Positions 1-8,023 of a stretch of 64,000 nucleotides of DNA are shown here, piece by piece. This stretch comes from Flavobacteriaceae bacterium (GTDB lineage: Bacteria > Bacteroidota > Bacteroidia > Flavobacteriales > Flavobacteriaceae). The position numbers and the translations under genes were made by a program. How positions within the stretch are numbered: the first letter of the stretch is position 1; each line of letters starts with the position of its first letter. The stretch is taken from contig CANGUZ010000005.1 of assembly GCA_947457255.1 (NCBI GenBank), positions 1-64,000 on the forward strand. Direction: 5' to 3'. The notes beneath the pieces were generated by a model. The model had not been told where the DNA came from and did no database searches. It saw nothing but the letters and a program-made list of their open reading frames with translations.

Positions 1-2107
1 AAACATTTATATTTTTTATAAACCACCTGTCATTAATTCCATCTCCATTTGGAGTAAAATATCTTGGATAATTCAAGACATAAAATTTTTTAGAAGTAAT
101 TCCGCAGCCATTTTTATCCTTAACCCAAGCAGTATATATACCCGGAGTAAGATTTTCAAATACAGGGCTGTCTTTATAAAGTACTCCATCTAGTGAAAAT
201 TCATAATTACCGGAACCTGAAAATTCTATTGTTGCTGAATTAATTTCTTGAAAATCATTAGTATTTATATTGATTATAGTTGCTTTGCCAGAACCTTCTA
301 CAATAAATTTTTTATTGGCAACACACGTATTTTTATCTGTTATGGTAACTGTATAAATCCCGGGAGTTGTAGCTTCGGTAAAAAAATCTTTACTGCCATT
401 ACTCCAATCAAAACCAATATATTTTTTGTCTACTTCTAATTTTTTAGATGTTAATTCACATAATAATACCTTATCATCGGGAAGGTCTTCGAAGGAATTT
501 ACAAATAAATCCAAAGGAATAATTCCGTAACAATCAGAACCATTTATAATTCGAGCATAAATTCTCATTTGGTATCGAATGGTATTTCTAAAAATATTTG
601 GTAAAACATTAATCTGCAAAAGTGCATCATTTAAGGTTTCATAATATTCTACAACTAAACCTGTTGGTAATCCAGCTAGAAGAATTGGAGTTGCTACACT
701 TAATTCTAATCCGTAAAAACCATCTATTTTATCATCTAAATCACAACTTTCTAAATCTCTTGAATTCGGAACTGTATTGTTCGAGAGTTTTAAATCTATA
801 GTGGCTACATTAGCACAACCAAAAGTATTTTTTACACTTGCATAAATTGTTTTTGGAATGCTTTCATAAGTATTAGGATTTGAAATGGCTTTTGATACAT
901 TTTGATTTTGAGCATCAGTTATTTCTTCATAATAAACAATGTTAGAAAGACTACTATCATTATTAGTTATTATTTTATTTACTTTTGATAAGTTAAACAA
1001 TCCCGAACCATCTTTATTTTCATCACATTGAACTATAGTGGTATTTGTTAAAGAAGGAAGTGGCGAATATTCTATAGTAATTTCACCAATCGATTTGCAA
1101 ATGGTTGCTCCTAATGACACTTCAACTCTATAAATTCCAGCATCTGCAACTGTATAGGTTGGTGAAGTAATTCCAGTATCGATATTGTTTTTAAACCATT
1201 TGTAGGAGTTAGTTCCAGCTTCTGTAGCATCTAAAGGAAATGTATTGTTTTGACATACCGGATTGTTGGTTACAATTAATTGATCTGGTCCCAAGTCCTT
1301 TTCAAATTTAAAACTCCCGCCCCCCAAGAATATTGCCGAATCATACAAATTATTCCCTTGATCGGCAACAACTAATTTAATATGATAGAGCTTACCTGGA
1401 ATTACAGTTGCTTGAGCTTGCATTATTGTAGTTTGACCATTAAAATTTGTTGGATGTTCATTTCCGTTAAATCCCCCAAAATAGCTCTCATTTGCTTCTG
1501 GACATATGGTGCCTGGTCCTCTAACGGTATTTACTCTAACTGGAATTGTAGTATTTGGTATTAAAGCTAAATTTTGATAGGCATTTGTACTACCAACTTC
1601 TTTTAATAAAAAAGCAAAACCATCGGTAAAGTTGCATTGATTAGACCTTGGGTCAGTTAAATATTGTTCGGAAGAAAAAATATAATCAAAACTAATTTTG
1701 TTAGACAATGATATAAAATCGAACTCTAAAACTGTAGCATTTATGGAGTTGCTAACTCCTAGAGCATTCTCTAAATCATCATCCCCAGTCCATGAAGTAT
1801 CGCCGTCACTTAAAATAGAATTATTTGGTCCAGATGCCGAAACGGCTTTGCCAGTACTTAGAACCACACCATCGGCAAATGGAAAATTACTGCCATTAGC
1901 TGTAAAATATCCAAAACTTTGTTGACTACCAAAATTGCCACCACTAACAGAAAAGTTTGATACATTGGCACACGGACTGTTAATTAATCTATTTTCGACA
2001 AGATCTTGTGCAGTAAAATTATCAGTTACAGTAATGTACTGACCAAAAGTTGTAGTTGAAATGCAACTAAAAATAAATATAAAAAAAATGTTCCTAAAAA
2101 ACCCCAT
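1..2107 (-). CDS. T9SS type B sorting domain surface protein with choice-of-anchor L domain (3' end cut by window)
   Basis: I translated this minus-strand frame by hand. It is open from the ATG at 2107 to the window edge without a stop, giving 702 residues. It starts with a signal peptide ending ...TTTFGQ. Residues about 50-270 (GGNFGSQQSFGYF near the start, YDSAIFLGGGSF at the end) match the choice-of-anchor L domain of Bacteroidota surface proteins. Ig/PKD-like repeats with spaced cysteines follow (SYKWFKNN, GIYTVTITDKNTC). The last visible residues, YFTPNGDGINDRWFIKN, are the start of the gliding-motility-associated type B C-terminal sorting domain, so the protein should be exported by Sec and then T9SS and fixed to the cell surface. 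About 70-90 residues should lie outside the window. It begins 16 bases after the stop of the ABC permease gene and could be read through from it. The cargo function, adhesin or otherwise, is not evident. Confidence 0.93.
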   Translation of the reverse strand, partial: MGFFRNIFFIFIFSCISTTTFGQYITVTDNFTAQDLVENRLINSPCANVSNFSVSGGNFGSQQSFGYFTANGSNFPFADGVVLSTGKAVSASGPNNSILSDGDTSWTGDDDLENALGVSNSINATVLEFDFISLSNKISFDYIFSSEQYLTDPRSNQCNFTDGFAFLLKEVGSTNAYQNLALIPNTTIPVRVNTVRGPGTICPEANESYFGGFNGNEHPTNFNGQTTIMQAQATVIPGKLYHIKLVVADQGNNLYDSAIFLGGGSFKFEKDLGPDQLIVTNNPVCQNNTFPLDATEAGTNSYKWFKNNIDTGITSPTYTVADAGIYRVEVSLGATICKSIGEITIEYSPLPSLTNTTIVQCDENKDGSGLFNLSKVNKIITNNDSSLSNIVYYEEITDAQNQNVSKAISNPNTYESIPKTIYASVKNTFGCANVATIDLKLSNNTVPNSRDLESCDLDDKIDGFYGLELSVATPILLAGLPTGLVVEYYETLNDALLQINVLPNIFRNTIRYQMRIYARIINGSDCYGIIPLDLFVNSFEDLPDDKVLLCELTSKKLEVDKKYIGFDWSNGSKDFFTEATTPGIYTVTITDKNTCVANKKFIVEGSGKATIININTNDFQEINSATIEFSGSGNYEFSLDGVLYKDSPVFENLTPGIYTAWVKDKNGCGITSKKFYVLNYPRYFTPNGDGINDRWFIKNINV

Positions 2108-2123
2108 AGCATCTGCAAAGATA

Positions 2124-2960
2124 CTATAAATCTCTTTTTTCTAGTAATTTATAAGACATTAACATAAAAATAACGGTCCACGCTAATACAATGAGAATGC
2201 TGTACCAATGCACACTATAATCTTTAATGTTTTCGATACCCATTTGTGTTCCTATACTTTCTATGGCAGATAATCTAGTGATAGGTTCTACAATTAAGTT
2301 TGACATCGCTTCTAAAGGAAAAAATTGTGAAATATAAACTGAGACATTGCCTTCTGGAAATAGTTTAAATGATAAAATTCCTTTTACAATTCCTTCTATA
2401 ATATTCCAAACCATCAAAAAACCCAAGGCAAAAGCCGAACGTTTTACTAGAATTCCCAAAAATAAACAGAACGAGAAAAACCCCACTAGTTTAATAAAAT
2501 AGGCTAAAATATATTCAAGACCAGAAAAAATAATACTAACTTCATTATATGACGAAAAGTATAATCCTAAAATAAGCGACATAAAAAAAACAAAAACCGT
2601 CGAGGCTGCTGCAAATAACACTACGGTTAAAAATTTAGAAAGTATGAATTCTTTCTTGCTCATTCCGTCTATTAAGTTTTGTTTTAAAGTGCCATAACTG
2701 TATTCGTTTGCCATCATCGAAACGATTACAATAGCAAGAAAAAGTTTTAAAATTGCCGCAATATAGGTGTTAAAATGCCAAATAAAAGGAAAGTTGAAAA
2801 TTCCCATTTCAGCCAAATGAAATTTTAAAAAGCCAATATCGAACTTTATGGAGGCTATTAACGCAATAAATGAAAGTACAATAAAATAGGAAATAGTCAG
2901 CACTCTACTGGCTCTGTTTTTCCATATTTTTTGTAATTCTATAGCTAGTAATCTTTTCAT
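2124..2960 (-). CDS. ABC-2 type transporter permease
   Basis: This 278-residue integral membrane protein has about six hydrophobic segments: the first near residues 20-40, the others spread to the C-terminal helix near 250-270. It has the ABC-2 layout: a short basic cytoplasmic N-terminus (MKRLLAIELQKIWKNRASR), then the motif EYSYGTLKQNLIDGMSKKEFILSKF after the second segment, which is conserved in permeases of this type. It is the membrane partner of the ATPase encoded just upstream (3066-3959), and only about 105 bases separate them. The pair probably forms an exporter with two copies of each subunit. Substrate is unknown; relatives move lantibiotics, bacitracin or lipids, and nothing here chooses between them. 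Confidence 0.88.
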   Translation of the reverse strand: MKRLLAIELQKIWKNRASRVLTISYFIVLSFIALIASIKFDIGFLKFHLAEMGIFNFPFIWHFNTYIAAILKLFLAIVIVSMMANEYSYGTLKQNLIDGMSKKEFILSKFLTVVLFAAASTVFVFFMSLILGLYFSSYNEVSIIFSGLEYILAYFIKLVGFFSFCLFLGILVKRSAFALGFLMVWNIIEGIVKGILSFKLFPEGNVSVYISQFFPLEAMSNLIVEPITRLSAIESIGTQMGIENIKDYSVHWYSILIVLAWTVIFMLMSYKLLEKRDL

Positions 2961-3013
2961 TAATTTTTAATTAGGATTTGTTTTTAATTTGAATTTTCTC
3001 ATTACAATTTATA

Positions 3014-3055
3014 ATTGCTATTGCTATTGACATTGCTATTGACATTGCTATTGAA
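3014..3055. repeat. Seven-copy hexanucleotide tandem repeat
   Basis: Seven consecutive hexamers of the form ATTGCT, ATTGAC or ATTGAA fill most of the spacer between the ABC ATPase and the permease. The order is GCT, GCT, GAC, GCT, GAC, GCT, GAA after ATT, so part of it is also a 12-base repeat. Because it sits between two cotranscribed genes, a change in copy number would alter their spacing but not their reading frames. Confidence 0.85.
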
Positions 3056-3065
3056 ATTATTGCTA

Positions 3066-3959
3066 CTACTTTTTTGTCAATTCTAAAAATTGCTCTTCTA
3101 AACTGTTTTTACGTTTAACTAAGTGGTTTAAAACGATGTTTTTCTCAAATAAATAGCGGTTTAATTCTGATGCTTTTATTGGAGATTTTAGATAAACTAA
3201 TACTTTGCCATTTTCTCCAATTACTTTATCTATTGATGGATGTTGCAACAAAACAGATTTTAGAACACTATTGTCATCGCTTTCTAATTCAAAAAAACCT
3301 TCATTGCTAGTCATTTCGTTTACCCTGCCAGAATATAATATTTCGCCTTTGCGTAAAACCAACACATGAGTACATACTTTTTCTACTTCGTCTAATAAGT
3401 GCGAAGCCAATAAAATAGTGGTTCCTTGCGCTGCGATTTGTTTGATAATATCACGAATTTGATGAATCCCTTGTGGGTCTAAACCATTGGTTGGTTCGTC
3501 AAGAATTAAAATTTCGGGATCGTTTAGTAGGGCAGAGGCAATAGCCAATCGTTGTTTCATTCCTAGCGAGAAAGTGCTGAACTTGCTGTTTTCTCTTTCT
3601 AATAAACCAACTAATTCAAGTTTTTCGTAAACTTTTACAGTATTGATGTCTTTAATTTTACAAACCAATTCTAGATTTTCTCTAGCCGTCATGTACGGAT
3701 AAAAATTAGGACGTTCTATAATTGCACCTACTTTTCTTAAAGCTTCATGGGTTTGCATAGTGCCTCCAAACCAACTATAGTCTCCAGAAGTTTTATTAAC
3801 AACGTTTAAAACAATACCTAACGTAGTCGATTTACCGCTTCCGTTTGGTCCTAAAATTCCGTAAACATTGCCTTTTTTTATTTCTAGAGAAACGTTTTTT
3901 ACCGCATGAACTGAGCCAAAACGTTTGTTGAGATTTGTAATAGAAAGAATAGTTTCCAA
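3066..3959 (-). CDS. ABC transporter ATP-binding protein
   Basis: This 297-residue nucleotide-binding subunit has Walker A GPNGSGKST at residues 37-45, a C-loop in the degenerate form FSLGMKQR near 130-137 (canonical LSGGQ), Walker B ILILDEPTNGLD from about residue 150, and the switch His in ASHLLDEVEKV near 187. The order and the C-terminal extension after residue 220 fit the exporter class of drug, bacitracin or Na+ efflux ATPases. It is upstream of, and likely cotranscribed with, the ABC-2 permease at 2124-2960. The ATG at 3959 gives the usual start just ahead of the first beta strand (ILSITNLNKRFG). Confidence 0.93.
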   Translation of the reverse strand: METILSITNLNKRFGSVHAVKNVSLEIKKGNVYGILGPNGSGKSTTLGIVLNVVNKTSGDYSWFGGTMQTHEALRKVGAIIERPNFYPYMTARENLELVCKIKDINTVKVYEKLELVGLLERENSKFSTFSLGMKQRLAIASALLNDPEILILDEPTNGLDPQGIHQIRDIIKQIAAQGTTILLASHLLDEVEKVCTHVLVLRKGEILYSGRVNEMTSNEGFFELESDDNSVLKSVLLQHPSIDKVIGENGKVLVYLKSPIKASELNRYLFEKNIVLNHLVKRKNSLEEQFLELTKK

Positions 3960-4027
3960 ATTTTCGTCGTTTTATTTTTATAGGACGAACAAGATAGGGA
4001 ATTGTTACCTTAAATGGAAACTAAATT

Positions 4028-4267
4028 TTAAACCAAATGATGTTTTTTTTGATAAAATAGTTCTAAAGTTTGATTAATGTCTTTCAATTCAGGGGTTAAG
4101 AAAATTTTTCGTCCTTTTTCATCATTAGTCAATTCTAATTTGCAAGTACAACATTTATATTCTTTAAAATGATTGGTTATATTTCTGGTGGTTACAAAAC
4201 GATGTCCAAAAAAGCAACACCATAGTTTCCTCCAAATAAAAACGGTCTTGGTTTTAGAATTTGACAT
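4028..4267 (-). CDS. Small Cys/His-rich protein resembling DUF1660
   Basis: This 79-residue protein has a WRKLWCCFFGHRFV segment near residues 12-25, followed by YKCCTCKLEL. A CxxFGHxW-like stretch followed by a CxxC knuckle is the hallmark of small DUF1660-type and related zinc-ribbon proteins of phages and Bacteroidota, so metal binding is likely by inference. The C-terminal part (LKDINQTLELFYQKK) looks helical. It sits alone between the ABC exporter (same strand, 68 bases away) and an oppositely oriented gene. Function is unknown. Confidence 0.65.
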   Translation of the reverse strand: MSNSKTKTVFIWRKLWCCFFGHRFVTTRNITNHFKEYKCCTCKLELTNDEKGRKIFLTPELKDINQTLELFYQKKHHLV

Positions 4268-4501
4268 ACTGCAAAAATGTTATTTTGTGAGGTAAACTTA
4301 CTTAAAAACATGACAAACAGCAAACTACATCGACTAAGTACTTGTTTTTCATAAAAACATATAAATAAACTTACAAACAGGTTTGTTTTCAAAAAACTGA
4401 TAAACAGTAGTTTAGAGCTGCTGGTTTTTTATAATCGGAATAAAATAACTCTTTTGAAATAATGAACTTACTTTAGTTTCAATACCATTTTAATTTTATT
4501 G

Positions 4502-4509
4502 TAAGTTTG
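4502..4509 (+). promoter_or_regulatory. Candidate -7 box
   Basis: TAAGTTTG matches the Bacteroidota -7 consensus TAnnTTTG and lies 18 bases before the ATG of the gene at 4527. No convincing TTG is seen at the -33 position, so the call is weak. Confidence 0.35.
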
Positions 4510-4526
4510 TATAAAATTGAATAGTA

Positions 4527-5585
4527 ATGAGTGAGCCTTTAATGCTTTTAAAGAAACCATCTTATCCTGTTAATAGTTCATTAATGGAGTATTTAGAGCG
4601 TTTTGATCGCAAATCGAAAGTTTCAATTAGCTATGATGATTTATTGCGTTTTTCTGGTTCGGTAAATGTCTACGATGCTGAAAACCAAGATACTTTGTGG
4701 ATTCGGGTTTATTATACTGAATTTGAAAGAGCCGAAATAGATTTGACATTAAAGAAAATTTATTCGCTCTTGCATTCTGATGGTAATTTAGGGATTATTA
4801 AGTTTTTGAACGTAGATTGTATAGACTACTGTACATTCGGAAATTCTAAACCTTTCCGAATAAAAGTAAGAAACATTCTCAACGATAATTACACTCATTT
4901 TTACATCAAGAAAGCTGATGCGTCAAGAATTTATGGTTTAGAATTAGAAGACATTCTTTCGCCTGATAAAATCAATTTTTTAGTGTTTAACGATACACTA
5001 ATAGAAGAGCATATTATTGGAATTCCAGGTGATGTTTTCATAAAAAAACATTTAAAAAAATGTACCGAAACCGAGAAAGCTCAAATTGCAAAAGAGTTCG
5101 TCAAGTTTAACGAGCGTTGCATGATTCGGTTGTTAGGTGACATGCGCGCTTATAATTATGTTATTGTACCAATCCACGATTTTGATCATATTGTTTTTAA
5201 AATTCGCCCTATAGATTTTGACCAACAATGTTATGAGGGAAATTTTAAAGTGTACAGACCGCAGTTTTTTAAAGAGAATTATCCAATGGTGCAATTGGTA
5301 AAAGGAAAATTAGAAGAAAGTTCTATTGAGCAATATAAAAATGAAGAGCGTGCTGCATTAGCAAAAAGGATACATTCTGCCGAAAATCGTGTCGAACTAT
5401 TAATAGAAATCATGGGAAATGATACGATTGCCCCTGAAGCCAATTTGAAACAATTAAAATTAGAATTGTATCGCTATACCAATGATATCAATTTCAAAAG
5501 AGCCAAATCTATGGGAAATGTTATGAAAGCAGCTTTTGGTTTTGTTACTCGAAATTATAAAAATACAAATGCTTTTGATAGGTAA
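4527..5585 (+). CDS. Conserved hypothetical protein, cytoplasmic
   Basis: I do not recognise a named family in these 352 residues. There is no signal peptide or membrane segment. Composition is mixed alpha/beta, with a charged helical C-terminal third (about residues 270-330). The central part contains GDMRAYNYVIVPIHDFDH followed by FKIRPIDFDQQCYEG, an arrangement (D...N, then a hydrophobic strand ending in D-x-D) faintly like the catalytic loop and metal-binding Asp of atypical kinases. This resemblance is by eye and unproven. The gene is transcribed alone, faces the antitoxin gene, and ends about 30 bases from the toxin remnant at 5614. Confidence 0.75.
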   Translation: MSEPLMLLKKPSYPVNSSLMEYLERFDRKSKVSISYDDLLRFSGSVNVYDAENQDTLWIRVYYTEFERAEIDLTLKKIYSLLHSDGNLGIIKFLNVDCIDYCTFGNSKPFRIKVRNILNDNYTHFYIKKADASRIYGLELEDILSPDKINFLVFNDTLIEEHIIGIPGDVFIKKHLKKCTETEKAQIAKEFVKFNERCMIRLLGDMRAYNYVIVPIHDFDHIVFKIRPIDFDQQCYEGNFKVYRPQFFKENYPMVQLVKGKLEESSIEQYKNEERAALAKRIHSAENRVELLIEIMGNDTIAPEANLKQLKLELYRYTNDINFKRAKSMGNVMKAAFGFVTRNYKNTNAFDR

Positions 5586-5613
5586 AGGATATTATTTTTA
5601 TGTTTAGTTTTGA

Positions 5614-5679
5614 TTAAAATTCAAATTTTTGAAACTGAAGTTTTGCAAGTTCTGGCCAAACTATTTCTTTTTCAGCCAT
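5614..5679 (-). pseudogene. Truncated RelE/ParE-type toxin remnant
   Basis: An ATG at 5679, overlapping the last 19 bases of the antitoxin gene in another frame, opens a 21-codon reading frame: MAEKEIVWPELAKLQFQKFEF, then TAA at 5614-5616. The opening (a strand with ...IVW, then ...LAKLQ...) is how RelE/ParE toxins of Bacteroidota begin (for example, MxxxIxWSxxAxxQLxxI). Only the first strand and helix remain, and what follows the stop shows no toxin sequence. The overlap with the antitoxin is the normal genetic arrangement of such operons, so I read this as the dead toxin half of a toxin-antitoxin pair. Confidence 0.62.
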
Positions 5680-5897
5680 TGCTTCATTTCTGAAATTACA
5701 TCTTCATTTTTAAAGAACTGCCCGTTTTTAATGTCACTTTTTCCTTTCTCTATAGCAGATTGTTGTTCAGAAGATAATTGAAATAGTGCCTGTTCAGAAG
5801 AATCAAAAATAGTTTGAAGAGCATTAAGAAAATTCAAATCTTTTGAATCTTTAATTCTTAAAATTAAATTCTTCTTTATTTGTGAAGTCAAGTTCAT
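5661..5897 (-). CDS. RelB/ParD-like antitoxin, orphaned
   Basis: This 78-residue, mostly helical, charged protein has the layout of short Bacteroidota antitoxins. An N-terminal helical part (KKNLILRIKDSKDLNFLNAL) is followed by SSEQQSAIEKGKSDIKNGQ and a C-terminal segment (KNEDVISEMKQWLKKK). The phrase LSxEQxxAIExGxxDIxxGxxxxxEEV is typical of antitoxins paired with RelE/ParE toxins. The downstream toxin frame is cut to 21 codons (5614-5679), so no functional partner is encoded here. It lies directly after an attC-like palindrome (5967-6102), which may be how it arrived. It may remain as a self-repressor or as protection against related toxins. Confidence 0.75.
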   Translation of the reverse strand: MNLTSQIKKNLILRIKDSKDLNFLNALQTIFDSSEQALFQLSSEQQSAIEKGKSDIKNGQFFKNEDVISEMKQWLKKK

Positions 5898-5966
5898 ATC
5901 GATTCATTTAATTACTCAATAATAAAGATTTATTTTTAATTAGTAGATTTTCGTTCTAATTATTTT

Positions 5967-6102
5967 AACTAACGTTTTGCTGCTTCTGGCAGTGGCGTAA
6001 TTTCGACACTAACCAACACAAATATAACTAAAATTTAGTTTCAACAATTAAGTTTTATAAATAAATCCCATGCCTAGCCATTGCTAGAAACAGCTGTTAT
6101 GC
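5967..6102 (-). repeat. attC-like imperfect palindrome
   Basis: Read on the minus strand, the element starts with GCATAAC directly after the stop codon of the 6103-6771 gene and ends with GTTAGTT. These are each one base away from the integron boxes RYYYAAC and GTTRRRY. Inside them, 18-base arms at 6077-6094 and 5979-5996 are inverted copies of each other with 15 of 18 matches. Length is 136 bases, inside the known range of attC sites. No integrase is seen in the window, so it may instead be a lineage-specific interspersed palindrome. Confidence 0.5.
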
Positions 6103-6771
6103 CTAGTTTTTTCTTAACGGATAATAAATGTTTACTTCACTTTTAATAAGTTTTCCTTCAGCATTGTAAGTTTTCTGTATAAAATGTTTTTTCTTGTATT
6201 TATTTATAAAATACTCTGTTATAGTTCCATTTTGGTCATAATATTCCCATTTTGTATATCGATTTGTTTTGTCATAATAATATTTTATTGATGAACCATC
6301 TCTTTCAAATTCTGTTTCCCAAATTGCGTTTCCATTCAAAAAATTGCCTTCTAATCTTTTATTTCCATTTTCGTAATAGTCCACTTCATAACCATTACAG
6401 ACTTTGTCACATTTTAAATATTTTGAATATTTTGTTTCGCTATCATTGTCAGTTTCGAATAATATTTTAGGAATAGTTAAAGTGTCATTTACTTTTTTCG
6501 AGTCTTTGAATTCTATTCTCTCTTCGTAACTTCTTTCATATTTTCCATTTTTGATGTTTACAAACAACTCATATTTACCAGGTGATGGAATCATAACTTT
6601 ATTATTTTCTGAATAATATGATTCTTCTGTTTCTAAGTTTTGTAACTCGAACGAAATACTGTCTTGAGCAACTAACAATTCACATTGATTGTTAAAATAA
6701 TATTTAACTTCAATTTGAGCTTCAGTCAATAGAAATCCCAAGAGAAACGTGATTGTCAGAAGTTTTTTCAT
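6103..6771 (-). CDS. Secreted MORN/YwqK-repeat protein
   Basis: This 222-residue protein has an N-terminal signal peptide (MKKLLTITFLLGFLLTEAQ). Residues about 25-105 resemble a small beta-sandwich. The C-terminal half has repeats of the type GYEVDYYENGNKRLEGNFLNG and TKWEYYDQNGTITEYF, which match the MORN_2 repeats of YwqK-like proteins (Y-x-NG-x-x-x-x-x-G). YwqK is named as an antitoxin in Bacillus, but in Bacteroidota such repeats are mostly in exported proteins of unknown role, so I do not assign that function. Its stop codon abuts the attC-like palindrome, as in a gene cassette. Confidence 0.75.
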   Translation of the reverse strand: MKKLLTITFLLGFLLTEAQIEVKYYFNNQCELLVAQDSISFELQNLETEESYYSENNKVMIPSPGKYELFVNIKNGKYERSYEERIEFKDSKKVNDTLTIPKILFETDNDSETKYSKYLKCDKVCNGYEVDYYENGNKRLEGNFLNGNAIWETEFERDGSSIKYYYDKTNRYTKWEYYDQNGTITEYFINKYKKKHFIQKTYNAEGKLIKSEVNIYYPLRKN

Positions 6772-6809
6772 AAAATTAGGTATAACTTGTATATATTGAT
6801 TACAAAATC

Positions 6810-6843
6810 ATACTTATCTACCCTTATTTGGGTGTATAAGTAT
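6810..6843 (-). terminator. Stem-loop after the NdpA-family gene
   Basis: Arms ATACTTATCTACCC (6810-6823) and GGGTGTATAAGTAT (6830-6843) pair with one mismatch around a six-base loop. It starts 10 bases after the stop of the minus-strand gene at 6853 and is followed on that strand by GATTTTG, a poor T-tract, so it may be a terminator or an RNA 3'-end stabiliser. Confidence 0.5.
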
Positions 6844-6852
6844 GACAAATAT

Positions 6853-7911
6853 TTAACTCTTCTGCTCCTTATTAAAGTAAACCAAATAATAATACATTTG
6901 TTTTTCTTCGTCCCAACCTTTTTCGACATATTTTTCAGCACTTTCGGGATTAATAAAATCCATTTTTATTTGAATATGAGTATCCAAATTAATAACGTTT
7001 TTAATCGATTTTCTAGCATCAGAAACCGCTGCATTGGCTATTGGGAAAGTGGTAATATCTTCAATGCTGTATTTCTCCCCTTTATCTACTTTATAGTTTT
7101 TAAACTCCGGAATCAAATCAGGATTGTCTAATACTTCGTTCAAGAAATTGGTTTCTTCAAACTGGTCGTTTTTAGCAAAATAGTTCACTGATCGGTTCAT
7201 GAACATCACCTCTTCTTTCTTGTCTTCGGCTGGGAAAACAACATCTTTGGCAAATCCTTGACAGAATTTCAAGTATTTCTTAGTGATGAAATTTTCGTCT
7301 TCAAAAGCATCAACTGAAAGGAAATGTTCTAGCCAATATCTGGCATCATAACGGTTGCTATCAACAGTAAGAATCTTGTAGCCTTCTTCTTTTTTATGAT
7401 TAAAAATGATACAGCCTTTATCTAATTTATTCAAGTTGATTCCGTGTTGTAAAATCATTTCTAACGAAGTCTCTTTTTCTTCAAACTGTAAAAAATCAGA
7501 TTGTATTTCGCTTTTAAAAATCCCTATAGCATCTACAACATTGTTATCAATATTTAAATTGGTCAAATAGGTTACATACACTTCGCCATTTTTAATATGA
7601 GGATGATTCGATTGCTCGAATAAATGCGTTGTTATATTTTTAGAAACCGCATGAAAATTACTTGGGTTCGTAAAAATTTCTGAAGCATATTTATACATGT
7701 CATTGTAATCTAAATCTACTTCATGGGCAAACTGATAATAATTTTCCTCTTTTTCCCGAAAAGGTTTAAAGAAATATTCTTTAATTAAGGGAACAATCTC
7801 GTCATTTAGAGCGTATGGTTGTTCTGACAAGAAAATAGCTTCATTGCGGCTTTTATTTCCAACGCGATGTATGGAAAGTGTTTCGATGTGGGTATTGTAT
7901 AAGTTTATCAT
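6853..7911 (-). CDS. Nucleoid-associated protein, NdpA/YejK (NA37) family
   Basis: The 352 residues match the 37-kDa nucleoid-associated protein family in length and in layout: an N-terminal mixed domain, a long central region with NHKKEEGYKILTVDSNRYDARYWLEHFL (about residues 170-200), and a C-terminal DNA-binding-like part with KYVEKGWDEEKQMYYYLVYF. Members bind DNA and associate with the nucleoid in E. coli; in Bacteroidota the role is untested. It stands alone, with a stem-loop after its stop codon. Confidence 0.85.
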   Translation of the reverse strand: MINLYNTHIETLSIHRVGNKSRNEAIFLSEQPYALNDEIVPLIKEYFFKPFREKEENYYQFAHEVDLDYNDMYKYASEIFTNPSNFHAVSKNITTHLFEQSNHPHIKNGEVYVTYLTNLNIDNNVVDAIGIFKSEIQSDFLQFEEKETSLEMILQHGINLNKLDKGCIIFNHKKEEGYKILTVDSNRYDARYWLEHFLSVDAFEDENFITKKYLKFCQGFAKDVVFPAEDKKEEVMFMNRSVNYFAKNDQFEETNFLNEVLDNPDLIPEFKNYKVDKGEKYSIEDITTFPIANAAVSDARKSIKNVINLDTHIQIKMDFINPESAEKYVEKGWDEEKQMYYYLVYFNKEQKS

Positions 7912-7930
7912 TTTTTTTAATTTCAGAATA

Positions 7931-7977
7931 AAGAACCAAGATAAAAGACACTTTAGAAGTCTCCCATCTTGGTTCTT
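7931..7977. repeat. 12-base perfect inverted repeat before a pyrimidine-rich tract
   Basis: AAGAACCAAGAT (7931-7942) and ATCTTGGTTCTT (7966-7977) are perfect inverted copies with a 23-base spacer, in the gap between two minus-strand genes. The plus strand then runs into repeated TTCTATTTTCTTTG-like units to about 8035. A similar pyrimidine tract is found at about 13860-13915. Confidence 0.7.
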
Positions 7978-8023
7978 ATTTCTTGTTTCTTTATTCTATT
8001 TTCTTTGTTCTATTTTCTATTCT

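Noticed and set aside
4192..4392. 66-codon minus-strand frame upstream of the DUF1660-like gene
   Set aside because: It overlaps the better supported 79-residue frame, and its residues look like translated non-coding AT-rich DNA.
6787..7131. 114-codon plus-strand frame
   Set aside because: It covers the terminator hairpin and runs antisense to the NdpA-family gene.
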